A DNA stretch of 64,000 bases from Streptomyces tendae (GTDB taxonomy: Bacteria; Actinomycetota; Actinomycetes; Streptomycetales; Streptomycetaceae). The DNA is taken from the NCBI RefSeq assembly GCF_008632955.1, contig NZ_CP043959.1, positions 5,456,001-5,520,000 of the forward strand. Direction: 5' to 3'. A program made the translations under genes and the position numbers. The notes below the pieces were generated by a model. The model did not search any database. It saw only the letters and a list, made by a program, of their open reading frames with translations, and was not told the DNA's origin. Positions 50,131-59,625 of the stretch are shown here, one piece after another (within the stretch, counting starts at the first letter, position 1; every line of letters begins with the position of its first letter).

Positions 50131-52878
50131 GTGGCTTCCGCATCCGATCGCAACCCGATCATCATTGGCGGCCTCCCGAGTCAGGTTCCTGACTTCGATC
50201 CCGAGGAAACCCAGGAGTGGCTCGACTCCCTCGACGCCGCGGTCGACGAGCGCGGCCGGGAGCGGGCCCGTTATCTGATGCTGCGGCTGATCGAGCGGGC
50301 CCGCGCCAAGCGCGTCGCCGTGCCCGAGATGCGCAGCACGGACTACGTGAACACGATCCCCACCCGGGCCGAGCCGTTCTTCCCGGGCAACGAGGAGATC
50401 GAACGCAAGATCCTCAACGCGACCCGCTGGAACGCGGCCGTGATGGTCTCGCGCGCCCAGCGCCCGGGCATCGGGGTGGGCGGCCACATCGCCACGTTCG
50501 CGTCCTCCGCCTCGCTGTACGACGTGGGCTTCAACCACTTCTTCCGCGGCAAGGACGAGGGCGACGGCGGCGACCAGGTCTTCTTCCAGGGGCACGCCTC
50601 GCCGGGCATCTACGCCCGCGCGTACCTGCTGGACCGGCTGAGCGAGCAGCACCTCGACGGGTTCCGCCAGGAGAAGTCGAAGGCGCCGTACGCGCTGTCG
50701 TCGTACCCGCACCCGCGGTCGATGCCGGACTTCTGGGAGTTCCCGACGGTGTCGATGGGCCTCGGCCCGATCGGTGCCATCTACCAGGCCCGGATGAACC
50801 GCTACATGCACGCCCGCGACATCGCGGACACCTCGAAGTCGCACGTGTGGGCGTTCCTCGGCGACGGCGAGATGGACGAGCCGGAGTCGCTGGGCCAGCT
50901 GACCATCGCCGCGCGCGAGGGCCTGGACAACCTGACCTTCGTCGTCAACTGCAACCTCCAGCGGCTCGACGGCCCGGTGCGCGGTAACGGCAAGATCATC
51001 CAGGAGCTGGAGTCGGTCTTCCGGGGCGCCGGCTGGAACGTGATCAAGCTGGTCTGGGACCGCACCTGGGACCCGCTGCTGGCCCAGGACCGCGACGGCG
51101 TGCTGGTCAACAAGATGAACACCACGCCCGACGGCCAGTTCCAGACCTACGCCACCGAGTCCGGCGCGTACATCCGCGACCACTTCTTCGGTGACGACCA
51201 CCGGCTGCGCGCCATGGTCGAGGGCATGACCGACGACCAGATCCTGCACCTGGGGCGCGGCGGCCACGACCACCGCAAGATCTACGCGGCCTACAAGGCG
51301 GCCCTGGAGCACAAGGGCCAGCCGACGGTGATCCTGGCGAAGACGATCAAGGGCTGGACGCTGGGCCCGAACTTCGAGGGCCGCAACGCCACGCACCAGA
51401 TGAAGAAGCTGACGGTCGAGGACCTGAAGCACTTCCGGGACCGGCTGCACCTGCCGATCTCCGACAAGGACCTGGAGTCCGGTCCGCCGCCCTACTACCA
51501 CCCGGGGCCGGACACCGAGGAGATGCAGTACATGCACGACCGCCGCCGGACCCTCGGCGGGTACGTGCCGACGCGGGTGGTGCGGTCCAGGCCGCTCGCC
51601 CTGCCGGACGACAAGACGTACGCGACCGTGAAGAAGGGCTCCGGCCAGCAGTCCATCGCGACGACCATGGCCTTCGTCCGGCTCCTCAAGGACCTCATGC
51701 GGGACAAGGAGATCGGCCGGCGGTTCGTGCTGATCGCGCCGGACGAATACCGCACGTTCGGCATGGACTCGTTCTTCCCGAGCGCGAAGATCTACAACCC
51801 GCTCGGCCAGCAGTACGAGTCCGTGGACCGGGAGCTGCTGCTCGCGTACAAGGAGGCACCCAACGGGCAGATGCTGCACGACGGCATCTCCGAGGCCGGC
51901 TGCACCGCCTCGCTGATCGCGGCCGGCTCGGCCTACGCCACGCACGGCGAGCCGCTCATCCCGGTGTACGTCTTCTACTCGATGTTCGGATTCCAGCGCA
52001 CCGGCGACCAGTTCTGGCAGATGGCCGACCAGCTGTCCCGGGGCTTCGTCCTCGGCGCCACCGCGGGGCGGACCACACTGACCGGTGAGGGGCTGCAGCA
52101 CGCCGACGGTCATTCGCAGCTGCTCGCCTCGACCAACCCGGCGTGCGTCGCCTACGACCCGGCGTTCGGCTACGAGATCGCGCACATCGTGCAGGACGGG
52201 CTGCGCCGGATGTACGGCTCCTCCGGCGAACACCCGCACGGCGAGGACGTCTTCTACTACCTCACCGTGTACAACGAGCCGATCCAGCACCCGGCGGAGC
52301 CGGAGAACGTGGACGCCGAGGGCATCGTCAAGGGGCTGTACCGCTTCAGCGAGGGCCCGGCGGGCTCGCTCCCGGCGCAGATCCTGGCCTCCGGCGTCGC
52401 GATGCCGTGGGCGGTCGAGGCGCAGAAGATCCTCGCCGAGGAGTGGAACGTCAAGGCGGACGTCTGGTCGGCGACCTCCTGGAACGAGCTGCGGCGCGAG
52501 GCCGTGGACTGCGAGCGGCACAACCTGCTGCACCCGGAGGAGGAGCAGCGCACCCCGTACGTGACGCGCAAGCTGGCCTCGGCGCGGGGGCCGGTGGTGG
52601 CGGTGTCCGACTGGATGCGGTCGGTGCCGGACCAGATCGCGCGCTGGGTGCCGGGGACGTACCAGTCGCTGGGCGCGGACGGCTTCGGCTTCGCGGACAC
52701 CCGCGGGGCGGCCCGGCGGTTCTTCCACATCGACGCGCAGTCGATCGTGCTGGCGGTGCTGACCGAGCTGGCCCGCGAGGGGCACCTCGACCGCTCGGTG
52801 CTGAAGCAGGCGATCGACCGGTACCAGCTGCTGGACGTGTCGGCCGCGGACCCGGGCGCGGCGGGCGGCGACGCGTAG
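50131..52878 (+). CDS. aceE: Pyruvate dehydrogenase E1 component, homodimeric
   Basis: The 915-residue protein is the single-chain (homodimeric) E1 of pyruvate dehydrogenase. Its ThDP/Mg site is in FLGDGEMDEPESLGQLTIAA with downstream NLTFVVNCN. Further blocks are GGHIATFASSASLYD, PDFWEFPTVSMGLGPIGAI, DEYRTFGMDSFFPSA and YQLLDVSAADPG. It decarboxylates pyruvate and passes the acetyl group to the E2 lipoyl domain to yield acetyl-CoA. The E2 and E3 genes are not in this window. GTG 50131 follows AAGGAA. Confidence 0.97.
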   Translation: MASASDRNPIIIGGLPSQVPDFDPEETQEWLDSLDAAVDERGRERARYLMLRLIERARAKRVAVPEMRSTDYVNTIPTRAEPFFPGNEEIERKILNATRWNAAVMVSRAQRPGIGVGGHIATFASSASLYDVGFNHFFRGKDEGDGGDQVFFQGHASPGIYARAYLLDRLSEQHLDGFRQEKSKAPYALSSYPHPRSMPDFWEFPTVSMGLGPIGAIYQARMNRYMHARDIADTSKSHVWAFLGDGEMDEPESLGQLTIAAREGLDNLTFVVNCNLQRLDGPVRGNGKIIQELESVFRGAGWNVIKLVWDRTWDPLLAQDRDGVLVNKMNTTPDGQFQTYATESGAYIRDHFFGDDHRLRAMVEGMTDDQILHLGRGGHDHRKIYAAYKAALEHKGQPTVILAKTIKGWTLGPNFEGRNATHQMKKLTVEDLKHFRDRLHLPISDKDLESGPPPYYHPGPDTEEMQYMHDRRRTLGGYVPTRVVRSRPLALPDDKTYATVKKGSGQQSIATTMAFVRLLKDLMRDKEIGRRFVLIAPDEYRTFGMDSFFPSAKIYNPLGQQYESVDRELLLAYKEAPNGQMLHDGISEAGCTASLIAAGSAYATHGEPLIPVYVFYSMFGFQRTGDQFWQMADQLSRGFVLGATAGRTTLTGEGLQHADGHSQLLASTNPACVAYDPAFGYEIAHIVQDGLRRMYGSSGEHPHGEDVFYYLTVYNEPIQHPAEPENVDAEGIVKGLYRFSEGPAGSLPAQILASGVAMPWAVEAQKILAEEWNVKADVWSATSWNELRREAVDCERHNLLHPEEEQRTPYVTRKLASARGPVVAVSDWMRSVPDQIARWVPGTYQSLGADGFGFADTRGAARRFFHIDAQSIVLAVLTELAREGHLDRSVLKQAIDRYQLLDVSAADPGAAGGDA

Positions 52879-52886
52879 CACGGGAA

Positions 52887-52925
52887 ACGGCTGAGCCCCC
52901 GGCGCGTCGCCGGGGGCTCAGCCGT
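52887..52925. terminator. Bidirectional terminator, 18-bp stem
   Basis: ACGGCTGAGCCCCCGGCG (52887-52904) pairs fully with 52908-52925 over a 3-nt loop, ending aceE and the convergent DUF4190 gene. Confidence 0.9.
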
Positions 52926-52939
52926 GTGGTGCCCGGGTG

Positions 52940-53248
52940 TCAGAACATGCCGTTGCCCATGGCGCCCGCCCCGGCCAGCCAGATGAGGGCCAGGAGCGTG
53001 TCGATGGCACCGAGGACCAGGGCGATCAGTGCCGGCACCGAGCGGGAGCCCGCCCAGCTGCGGCCCATCGCGAGCCAGCCGCACACCATCGCCACCGGGC
53101 CGAGGACGATGCCCAGTACGAAGAAACCGGCGACGGCGCAGATGGCTCCGATGATCCCGAGCGTCGCGCGATCCGGCCCGGACCGTGACCACGTCCGGCC
53201 ACTGGTGCGGGGGTGCCTGCGCGTACCTTGTCCGAAGCTCGCCATCAT
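52940..53248 (-). CDS. DUF4190 small membrane protein
   Basis: The 102-residue protein has two or three hydrophobic helices with the DUF4190 pattern: IIGAICAVAGFFVLGIVLGP, CGWLAMGRSW and ALIALVLGAIDTLLALIWL. A basic N terminus is present. Function is unknown. ATG 53248 follows GGGAGT; a longer upstream frame (to 53311) is rejected because the ribosome site favours the shorter start. Confidence 0.82.
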   Translation of the reverse strand: MMASFGQGTRRHPRTSGRTWSRSGPDRATLGIIGAICAVAGFFVLGIVLGPVAMVCGWLAMGRSWAGSRSVPALIALVLGAIDTLLALIWLAGAGAMGNGMF

Positions 53249-53400
53249 CAACTCCCTGATGGGTTGGTTGACATGACGGGTACCCCGCTTCCGCCCCGAA
53301 TTCCCCCGCATGCCGGGGGATGACCGCCGCCCGCGCGCCGCCCCCCCTCCGGCAGCGCGCGTGCGATGGTCCTCACGGACCGTCAGATGTGGACGGGCCG

Positions 53401-55020
53401 TCAGATGTGGCCGACGCCCGCGCCCGCCTCCGCGTTCTCACCGCGCTTGGTGAACAGCGCCACCCCGACGGCGACCGCGGCGACCCCGGCGGCCACCAGG
53501 GACGCCAGGCTCATGCCGGAGATGAAGGTGTCGTGGGCGACGTCGGTGATCTTCACGGCGATCGCCTCGGGGGTGCCCTTGGCCACCGGCGGCACACCGA
53601 CCTGCACCGCCTGGGAGGCCGCAGCGGCCTGCTCCGGGTTCAGCGGCGGGAGCCCGGCCTTGTCCCAGTTGCCCGGCAGGTCGCCGTCCACCTTGGAGGC
53701 CATCACGGCACCCAGCACGGCCGTGCCGAGGCTGCCGCCCACCTGCATCGCGGACTGCTGCAGACCGCCGGCGACCCCGGAGAGCTCCAGCGGCGCGTTG
53801 CCCACGATGACCTCGGTGGCGCCGACCATGACGGGGGCGAGGCCGAGGCCGAGCAGGGCGAACCAGACGGACATGGCGAGGCTGCCGGTGCTCTTCTCCA
53901 GCGTGGAGATGCCGTACATGGCGAGCGCGGTGCAGGCCATACCGCCGGCCAGCGGGATCCGCGGACCGACCTTGGTGATCATCACGCCCGCGAGCGGGGA
54001 GCCGACGATCATCATGCCGGTGAGCGGAAGCAGGTGCAGACCGGCGTCGACCGGGCTCAGCCCGTGCACGTTCTGCAGGTAGAAGGTGACGAAGAACAGG
54101 CCGCCCATGAAGGCGATGGCCATGAGCACCATCAGCACGACGCCCGCGGACAGCGGGACCGAGCGGAAGAGGGCCAGCGGGATCAGCGGCTCCTTCACCC
54201 TGGTCTCCCAGACGGCGAAGGCGACGAAGCCGATCACCGAGGCGGCGATGAATCCCCAGGTCCTGCCGTCGCCCCAGCCCCACTCGGGCGCCTTGATCAG
54301 GGCCCACACGAGGCAGAACATCGCACCGGACAGCAGGGCGATGCCCGGCACGTCGAAGGAGCGCGGCGCGTTCTCCGCGCGGTGGTCGAGCAGGATCCAC
54401 ACGCCGAGCGCGACGGCGAGGACACCGACCGGCACGTTGATGAAGAACACCGACTGCCAGTTGACGTGCTCGACGAGGACACCGCCGAGGATCGGCCCGC
54501 CGGCGGTCGAGGCGCCGATGACCATGCCCCAGATGCCGATGGCCATGTTGAGCTTCTCGGCCGGGAACGTGGCCCGCAGCAGGCCGAGCGCGGCCGGCAT
54601 CAGCAGCGCGCCGAACAGGCCCTGGAGCACGCGGAAGACGATGACCAGGGTGATGCTGTCGGACAGGCCGATGGCGCCGGAGGCGGCGGCGAAGCCGACG
54701 ACACCGATGAGGAACGTCTGCCGGTGCCCGAAGCGGTCACCGAGCTTGCCCGCGGTGATCAGGGACACCGCGAGGGCGAGGAAGTACGCGTTGGTGATCC
54801 ACTGGACGTCGGCGAGGGTGGCGCCGAGGTCACTGGCGATGGCGGGATTGGCGATGGCCACGATGGTGCCGTCCAGGGCCACCATCATGACCCCCACGGC
54901 AACGGTGAACAGCGTGAACCAGGGGTGCCCGCGCAGCCCCTTGCCCGGCGTCGCCTCCGACGGGGCGCCCGAGGGTCCGTCCCCCTGCCCCGCCTTGTCG
55001 ATGGTGGTCTGACTAGTCAT
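53401..55020 (-). CDS. DHA2-type MFS efflux transporter
   Basis: The 539-residue transporter has 14 helices of the EmrB/QacA drug:H+ antiporter type: VALDGTIVAIANPAIASDLG in helix 1, GDRFGHRQTFLIG in loop 2-3, RVLQGLFGALLMPAALG in helix 4 and GGVLVEHVNWQSVFFINVPVG. It is divergent from a TetR regulator whose promoter overlaps its own, so it is likely repressed by that TetR and induced by the exported compound. Confidence 0.95.
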   Translation of the reverse strand: MTSQTTIDKAGQGDGPSGAPSEATPGKGLRGHPWFTLFTVAVGVMMVALDGTIVAIANPAIASDLGATLADVQWITNAYFLALAVSLITAGKLGDRFGHRQTFLIGVVGFAAASGAIGLSDSITLVIVFRVLQGLFGALLMPAALGLLRATFPAEKLNMAIGIWGMVIGASTAGGPILGGVLVEHVNWQSVFFINVPVGVLAVALGVWILLDHRAENAPRSFDVPGIALLSGAMFCLVWALIKAPEWGWGDGRTWGFIAASVIGFVAFAVWETRVKEPLIPLALFRSVPLSAGVVLMVLMAIAFMGGLFFVTFYLQNVHGLSPVDAGLHLLPLTGMMIVGSPLAGVMITKVGPRIPLAGGMACTALAMYGISTLEKSTGSLAMSVWFALLGLGLAPVMVGATEVIVGNAPLELSGVAGGLQQSAMQVGGSLGTAVLGAVMASKVDGDLPGNWDKAGLPPLNPEQAAAASQAVQVGVPPVAKGTPEAIAVKITDVAHDTFISGMSLASLVAAGVAAVAVGVALFTKRGENAEAGAGVGHI

Positions 55021-55027
55021 ACGTTCG

Positions 55028-55082
55028 AGGCTAGTGACAGCCACTGACACTTGACAAACCAATTCACCAGTCAGTAACTGAC
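55028..55082. promoter_or_regulatory. Overlapping divergent promoters with operator-like palindromes
   Basis: Plus strand (TetR): TTGACA (55051-55056), 18-nt spacer, TAACTG (55075-55080), with the palindrome GTCAGTAACTGAC (55070-55082) covering the -10. Minus strand (MFS): TTGTCA (55057-55052), 18-nt spacer, TAGCCT (55033-55028), with an imperfect palindrome AGTGACAG..CTGACACT (55033-55051). Either palindrome could bind the TetR. Confidence 0.7.
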
Positions 55083-55131
55083 AGGACATGCGCCTATAGC
55101 CTGAACCGGAAGAGCGGTTCAAGGAGGAGCC

Positions 55132-55821
55132 ATGGAATCGGCCGGGACCGTCGCGGGCACGCTGCCGCGACCGGGTCTGCGTGAGCGCAAGAAGCAGCGC
55201 ACCCGGGACGCCCTGGTCCGGGCCGCCCTGGAGCTGATCGCCACCCGCGGCTACGACGGGACGACCGTCGACGACATCGCCGCGGCCGTCGACGTCTCGC
55301 AGCGCACCTTCTTCCGCTACTTCGCCAGCAAGGAGGAGGTCGCGCTGTTCGTCCCGCGCCTCGCGGAGTCGCAGATCACCGACGCCGTCCGGGCGCGCCC
55401 GCGGGACGAGGCGCCGCTGGAGGTGCTGCGCCGGGCCGTGCTGGACAGCTGGGACGCGATCAACGAGGCCGTCGGACGGCTGGTGCCCCTGGAACTGCAC
55501 ATGCGGGTCTACCGGGTCATCGAGTCCACGCCCGCACTGCTCGCCGCGCATCTGCGGCGGGCGGCGGAGCTGGAGGAGGAGCTGGCGGGCATCATCGCCG
55601 AGCGCGAGGGCCTGGACGTCGACGCCGACCCCCGGCCGCGGATCCTGGTGGCCGCGTTCGGCGGGGTGATCCGGGTGGCGGAGCGGCGCTGGTCCGCCGG
55701 GAACGACCTCAGCACCGAGGCACTGAGGGACCTGATGCGGATCTGCCTGGACCACGTCGGACCGGCCCTCGCCACGAACTGGCGTACGGAAGCATCCCTG
55801 AATCGGCACAACGAAACGTGA
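55132..55821 (+). CDS. TetR-family regulator of the adjacent MFS pump
   Basis: The 229-residue regulator has a TetR helix-turn-helix (TTVDDIAAAVDVSQRTFFRY, ~44-63, then FASKEEV). The ligand domain is helical with E-R-E-G-L-D at ~160 and a C-terminal RDLMRICLDHVGPAL. The AAGGAGG ribosome site is optimal. It is divergent from the DHA2 pump and is probably an autorepressor responding to the exported drug. Confidence 0.93.
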   Translation: MESAGTVAGTLPRPGLRERKKQRTRDALVRAALELIATRGYDGTTVDDIAAAVDVSQRTFFRYFASKEEVALFVPRLAESQITDAVRARPRDEAPLEVLRRAVLDSWDAINEAVGRLVPLELHMRVYRVIESTPALLAAHLRRAAELEEELAGIIAEREGLDVDADPRPRILVAAFGGVIRVAERRWSAGNDLSTEALRDLMRICLDHVGPALATNWRTEASLNRHNET

Positions 55822-55875
55822 TCCCAGTCACTAGATTCACGCGAGACACTCTCGTTCTCCTAGTGTGTCCTCCCA

Positions 55876-57093
55876 GTGACTTCCTTCGACACCTCCCCTC
55901 AGCTGAACCTGTGGCGGGCGCTCCTGGCGCTCGCCGTGGTCTTCGTGATGCTGGCGACCACCGGCTGGACGGCACTGCGCCACCAGCGCCACCCCGCTCC
56001 CCTCCAGGCGTCGATCGCCGCGTGGGAGGACGGCCGGGTGGCCGGGAAGCGGCTGCCCGACCCCGAGTCGGCGCCCCTGCGGCTGGCCCGGTTCTTCGCC
56101 TCGCTCACCGAGGGACAGCGGGTGCGGCTCGCCCACCGCTACCCCCTCGCGGTCGGCAACATGAACGGCGCGCCGGTCGAACTGCGCTACCGCGCCAACC
56201 GGATCGCGCTGGCCGAGGCCCGCGAGGTGGAGCTGCGGCGTCTGCACGACAGCCGTCTCACCTCCTCGGGCCAGCAGCAGGCGGCCCGCAGGATGGACCG
56301 CATGGAGGCGCTGATGCGGCCGGGACGGCACATCCTCGCCTTCGACCCGGCGGGCTCCGGCCGGGTCGCGGAGGTCTTCGGTGACCTGCGGCGCGCCGAG
56401 CGGGTGTCCGTGGTCGTTCCGGGTGTCGACACCGACCTGCTCACCTTCCAGCGCTCCCGGCGCGCGCACTCCGCCCCCGTCGGCATGGCCACGTCGCTGT
56501 ACGCGGCCCAGCGCGCCGCCGACCCGGCGGCCCGTACGGCCGTGATCGCCTGGGCCGACTACACCGCGCCCAGCGGTCTCGGCATGGACGCGGCCACGGC
56601 GATGCGCGCGGAGGACGGCGCGGCCCGGCTGGACGCGATGGTGCGGGGACTGCCGGGCGTGGCCCCGGTCTCGCTGTTCTGCCACAGCTACGGCTCGGTG
56701 GTGTGCGGACTGGCCGCGCACCGCGTGCCGGAGCGGGTGAGCGACATCGCGGTGGCCGGCAGCCCGGGCATGCGGGTGGAGAACGCCGCGCAGCTGCACA
56801 CCACCGCGCGGGTGTGGGCGATGCGGGACGCCGACGACTGGATCCAGGACGTGCCGTACCTGGAGCTCGGCGGGCTGGGCCACGGGGCCGACCCGGTGGC
56901 CGACGGGTTCGGCGCGCGGGTCCTGTCGGCCCGTGAGGCCAAGGGGCACGCCGGGTACTTCGTGCCCGGGACGGACAGTCTGCGGAACTTCGCCGAGATC
57001 GGGGTTGGCGCATACCGGGCGGTTTCCTGTGCGCACCAGGACGACGTCTGCCGGGCGGGTTTGTCCGGTACGACCCCTACCGGACGCGCGTAG
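55876..57093 (+). CDS. Alpha/beta hydrolase of the DUF1023 type
   Basis: The 405-residue protein has an N-terminal membrane helix (ALLALAVVFVMLATTGWTAL). A DUF1023 alpha/beta-hydrolase domain follows, with nucleophile elbow LFCHSYGSVVCG, earlier VVVPGVDTDLL and later AVAGSPGMRVEN. The catalytic acid and His are probably DADDW and GHAGYF. The mature part faces outside. A TAGTGT -10 element (55861-55866) lies 9 nt before the GTG, so the transcript may be near-leaderless. Substrate is unknown. Confidence 0.87.
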   Translation: MTSFDTSPQLNLWRALLALAVVFVMLATTGWTALRHQRHPAPLQASIAAWEDGRVAGKRLPDPESAPLRLARFFASLTEGQRVRLAHRYPLAVGNMNGAPVELRYRANRIALAEAREVELRRLHDSRLTSSGQQQAARRMDRMEALMRPGRHILAFDPAGSGRVAEVFGDLRRAERVSVVVPGVDTDLLTFQRSRRAHSAPVGMATSLYAAQRAADPAARTAVIAWADYTAPSGLGMDAATAMRAEDGAARLDAMVRGLPGVAPVSLFCHSYGSVVCGLAAHRVPERVSDIAVAGSPGMRVENAAQLHTTARVWAMRDADDWIQDVPYLELGGLGHGADPVADGFGARVLSAREAKGHAGYFVPGTDSLRNFAEIGVGAYRAVSCAHQDDVCRAGLSGTTPTGRA

Positions 57094-57159
57094 AAGCGGA
57101 GATACTGCGGTATGCGTGGGGAGGGGACGGAGAAGCTCGTGCCGCATACGATGAGCCGC

Positions 57160-58032
57160 ATGGGTGACGTACTGGCCGGAATTCATGCCGCCTGGGAGTT
57201 CGAATCCGACTCCGTGCTCATCCGTTACGAACGCGGGATTCGAACACCCAAGCTGTTCCAGGCGCTCGGTGAGCGGCGCGTGCCGCTGGAGGCGATCGAG
57301 GGCGTGACCCTCACGCCCGGCAAGCGCGGGTCCGTGGTGCTGCGTCTGGAGCCCCGGCCGGGAGCCGATCCGCTGATGGAGGCGGCCGCCGGGCAGTTGA
57401 AGGAGAGCAGCGACCCCTACCGGCTGGTGCTGCACGCCGAGCGGGAGACCCTCGCCGAGTACTACGCCGACGAACTGCGCGACCGGCTCACCGAGTCGGG
57501 CCCCGCCGAACGCCACCTGGTGGCGGCGCCCGAGGCGCCGCTGCAGTTCAAGGCGTACGACGGCAAGGCGACGTTCGACGGCACGGCGGTGGCGTTCCGC
57601 TGGTTCTGGACCGGGGCCTCGTCGGCGAAGTGGAAAGCCGGCGACCAGCGGTTCCCGATAGCCGAGCTCGGCGGGGTGGAGTGGCGGTCGCCCGAGGTGT
57701 TCGAGGGTCATCTGCGGCTGCTGCGCCGGGACACGGCGGTGCCGGCACCGGCGCAGGCCGACCAGGACCCCGCCGCGGTGGTGTTCGGGCTGGGGTACGG
57801 ACCCGTGCACGAGTCGCTGCCGTTCGCGGCGGCCGTGCTGGCCGCTGTGCGGGACTGTGCGGCGGTGCCGGTGATGTCGTCGCCGGCGATGGCGTCGCCG
57901 GGGGCCGCCGCTCGGCGGGATCCGGCGGACATCGCCGAGCGGATCCGGCATCTCGGGGAGTTGCATCAGGCGGGGCTGGTGACGGACGAGGAGTTCTCCG
58001 CGAAGAAGGCGGAGTTGCTTGCCGAGCTTTAG
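57160..58032 (+). CDS. DUF4429 protein with SHOCT tail
   Basis: This 290-residue protein has two DUF4429-like beta domains (AWEFESDSVLIRYERGIRTP near the start, FKAYDGKATFDGTAVAFRW in the middle). It ends in a SHOCT-type helix (IAERIRHLGELHQAGLVTDEEF), a short oligomerisation motif. Function is unknown; it may scaffold complexes. The ATG at 57160 fits homologues as I recall them; in-frame ATG 57151 and 57112 are alternatives with better or equal upstream purine stretches. Confidence 0.8.
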   Translation: MGDVLAGIHAAWEFESDSVLIRYERGIRTPKLFQALGERRVPLEAIEGVTLTPGKRGSVVLRLEPRPGADPLMEAAAGQLKESSDPYRLVLHAERETLAEYYADELRDRLTESGPAERHLVAAPEAPLQFKAYDGKATFDGTAVAFRWFWTGASSAKWKAGDQRFPIAELGGVEWRSPEVFEGHLRLLRRDTAVPAPAQADQDPAAVVFGLGYGPVHESLPFAAAVLAAVRDCAAVPVMSSPAMASPGAAARRDPADIAERIRHLGELHQAGLVTDEEFSAKKAELLAEL

Positions 58033-58072
58033 CCCTGCCGGGGGTGGGGTGGGTGTCGGGTGCGGGTGCGTG

Positions 58073-58118
58073 GGGGCTTGTCGCGCAGTTCCCCGCGCCC
58101 CTGACCTGAAGGGGCGCT
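58073..58118. repeat. Dispersed palindromic intergenic element
   Basis: The sequence from gggggcttgtcgcgcag to ggggcgc, with hairpin GCGCCCCTgacctgAAGGGGCGC-like pairing (arms 58095-58101 and 58111-58117), resembles a widespread Streptomyces element. A related copy in reverse lies at 42037-42096 inside a coding gene. Confidence 0.7.
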
Positions 58119-58140
58119 TCCTCAGGGGGTGGTGTGCTTC

Positions 58141-59160
58141 TTACTCTCTGCCTGCTGAGGTGAAGGTCATGTCCGCGTAGCGGGGGCCCGCCACCTTGTC
58201 GGCGATGGGGTCGAGGGAGGCCAGCTCGGACTCGGTGAGGGTGATGCGGGTGGCCGCCGTGTTCTCCTCCACGCGGGACGGGCGGCGGGTGCCGGGGATC
58301 GGGACGACCGGGAGGCCGTGCACCCGCGCCTGCTGGTGGACCCAGGCCAGGGCGATCTGGGCCGGGGTCACGCCGTGTGCCTCGGCGGCCTCGCGGACCG
58401 GTGCGAGCAGGGCGGCGTTGGCGGCCGCGTTGTCCCCGGTGAACCGGGGCATCGTGCGGCGGATGTCGTCCTCGCCGAGGTCCTGGGAGGCGTCCGCGAA
58501 GGAACCGGTGAGGAAGCCCCGGCCGAGCGGCGAGTACGGGACCAGGGTCACGCCCAGCTCACGCGCCGCCGGCACCACCGCGGCCTCGATGTCCCGGCTG
58601 AACAGCGACCACTCCGACTGCACAACCGCGATCGGGTGCACGGCGTGGGCGGCGCGCAGTTCACCGGCCGTCACCTCGCTCAGCCCCAGCTGCTTCACCT
58701 TGCCCTCGCGGACCAGCTCGGCCATGACACCGACGGTCTCCTCGATCGGGATGTTCACGTCGCGCCGGTGCATGTAGTACAGATCGATGACGTCGACCTC
58801 CAGGCGCCGCAGGCTCCCCTCGACGGCCTGCCGGATGTACGGCGGGTCGTTGCGGACGATGCGCCGGGTGGGCTCGTCCGGCGGGATCGACAGGGCGAAC
58901 TTGGTGGCGAGGACCACCTCGTCGCGGTGCGCCGCGAGGAACGGGGCGAGGAAACGCTCGTTGTCGCCCGCGCCGTACGCGTCCGCCGTGTCGTAGAGGG
59001 TGACGCCCAGGTCCAGGGCGCGCTCCAGGGTCGCCCGGGAGGCGTCCGCGTCGGCGGGACCGTAGGCGAAGCTCATGCCCATGCAGCCGAGGCCCTGCAC
59101 GCCCACCTCGGGGCCGTCCGCGCCCAGCGTGGTCGTGGGGATCGTGTGCTCGCTCATCAT
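58141..59160 (-). CDS. Aldo/keto reductase
   Basis: The 339-residue NADPH-dependent reductase has the AKR catalytic tetrad Asp57, Tyr62, Lys87 and His131 (LYDTADAYG, VLATKF and YYMHRRD). NADP-binding blocks include PYSPLGRGFLTG and PIPGTRRPSRVEEN. It reduces aldehydes or ketones in the cytosol. Its ATG overlaps the MerR stop by 4 nt, so the MerR gene and this one form a coupled operon; MerR likely regulates it in response to a reactive compound. Confidence 0.94.
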   Translation of the reverse strand: MMSEHTIPTTTLGADGPEVGVQGLGCMGMSFAYGPADADASRATLERALDLGVTLYDTADAYGAGDNERFLAPFLAAHRDEVVLATKFALSIPPDEPTRRIVRNDPPYIRQAVEGSLRRLEVDVIDLYYMHRRDVNIPIEETVGVMAELVREGKVKQLGLSEVTAGELRAAHAVHPIAVVQSEWSLFSRDIEAAVVPAARELGVTLVPYSPLGRGFLTGSFADASQDLGEDDIRRTMPRFTGDNAAANAALLAPVREAAEAHGVTPAQIALAWVHQQARVHGLPVVPIPGTRRPSRVEENTAATRITLTESELASLDPIADKVAGPRYADMTFTSAGRE

Positions 59161-59618
59161 GCCCTTTCCGAAGCCAGGGCCCGCCCGGCGTCCGCGTAGA
59201 AGCTGATCTTGCGGTCCAGGACGGCGAGCGTGCCCTGGAGTTCGGCGATGCGGGCCAGCACGTCCTCGCGGGTCGCCTTGAGCAGCTCGAAGCGCTCGGT
59301 GTACGTGTGGTCGCCGGCCCGGACCAGTTCGGCGTAGCGCACCATGTCGGCGACCGGCATGCCGGTCAGCCGGAGCTTGCCGACCAGGGCGAGCCAGTCC
59401 AGGTCGCGGTTGGTGTAGCGCCGCTGCCCGGTGTGGGAGCGGTCGATGTGCGGCATCAGTCCGATGCGCTCGTACCAGCGCAGGGTGTGTGCCGTCAGCC
59501 CGGTGAGGGCGGCCACCTCGCTGATCGTGTACTTGTCCTCGCCGTCCGGCCGCCGGTCGCCCTGCGGGGGTCCGGCGCAGGTGTCGGTCCTGGTACCCGT
59601 GGTCTCCGTCACCGTCAT
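59157..59618 (-). CDS. MerR-family regulator
   Basis: The 153-residue MerR regulator has the N-terminal wing-HTH YTISEVAALTGLTAHTLRWY (~30-49) then ERIGLMP. A dimerising coiled coil follows (ELLKATREDVLARIAELQGT). No cysteine signature for metal binding is visible in the C terminus, pointing to an organic or redox-type ligand. It controls the coupled aldo/keto reductase. Its own promoter has a 19-bp spacer, as MerR-activated promoters do. Confidence 0.94.
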   Translation of the reverse strand: MTVTETTGTRTDTCAGPPQGDRRPDGEDKYTISEVAALTGLTAHTLRWYERIGLMPHIDRSHTGQRRYTNRDLDWLALVGKLRLTGMPVADMVRYAELVRAGDHTYTERFELLKATREDVLARIAELQGTLAVLDRKISFYADAGRALASERA

Positions 59619-59625
59619 GGCTTCC

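Noticed and set aside
50131..52881. 964-codon minus-strand open frame opposite aceE
   Set aside because: It is the mirror of a highly conserved enzyme gene; His/Arg/Val-rich composition is typical of high-GC antisense frames.
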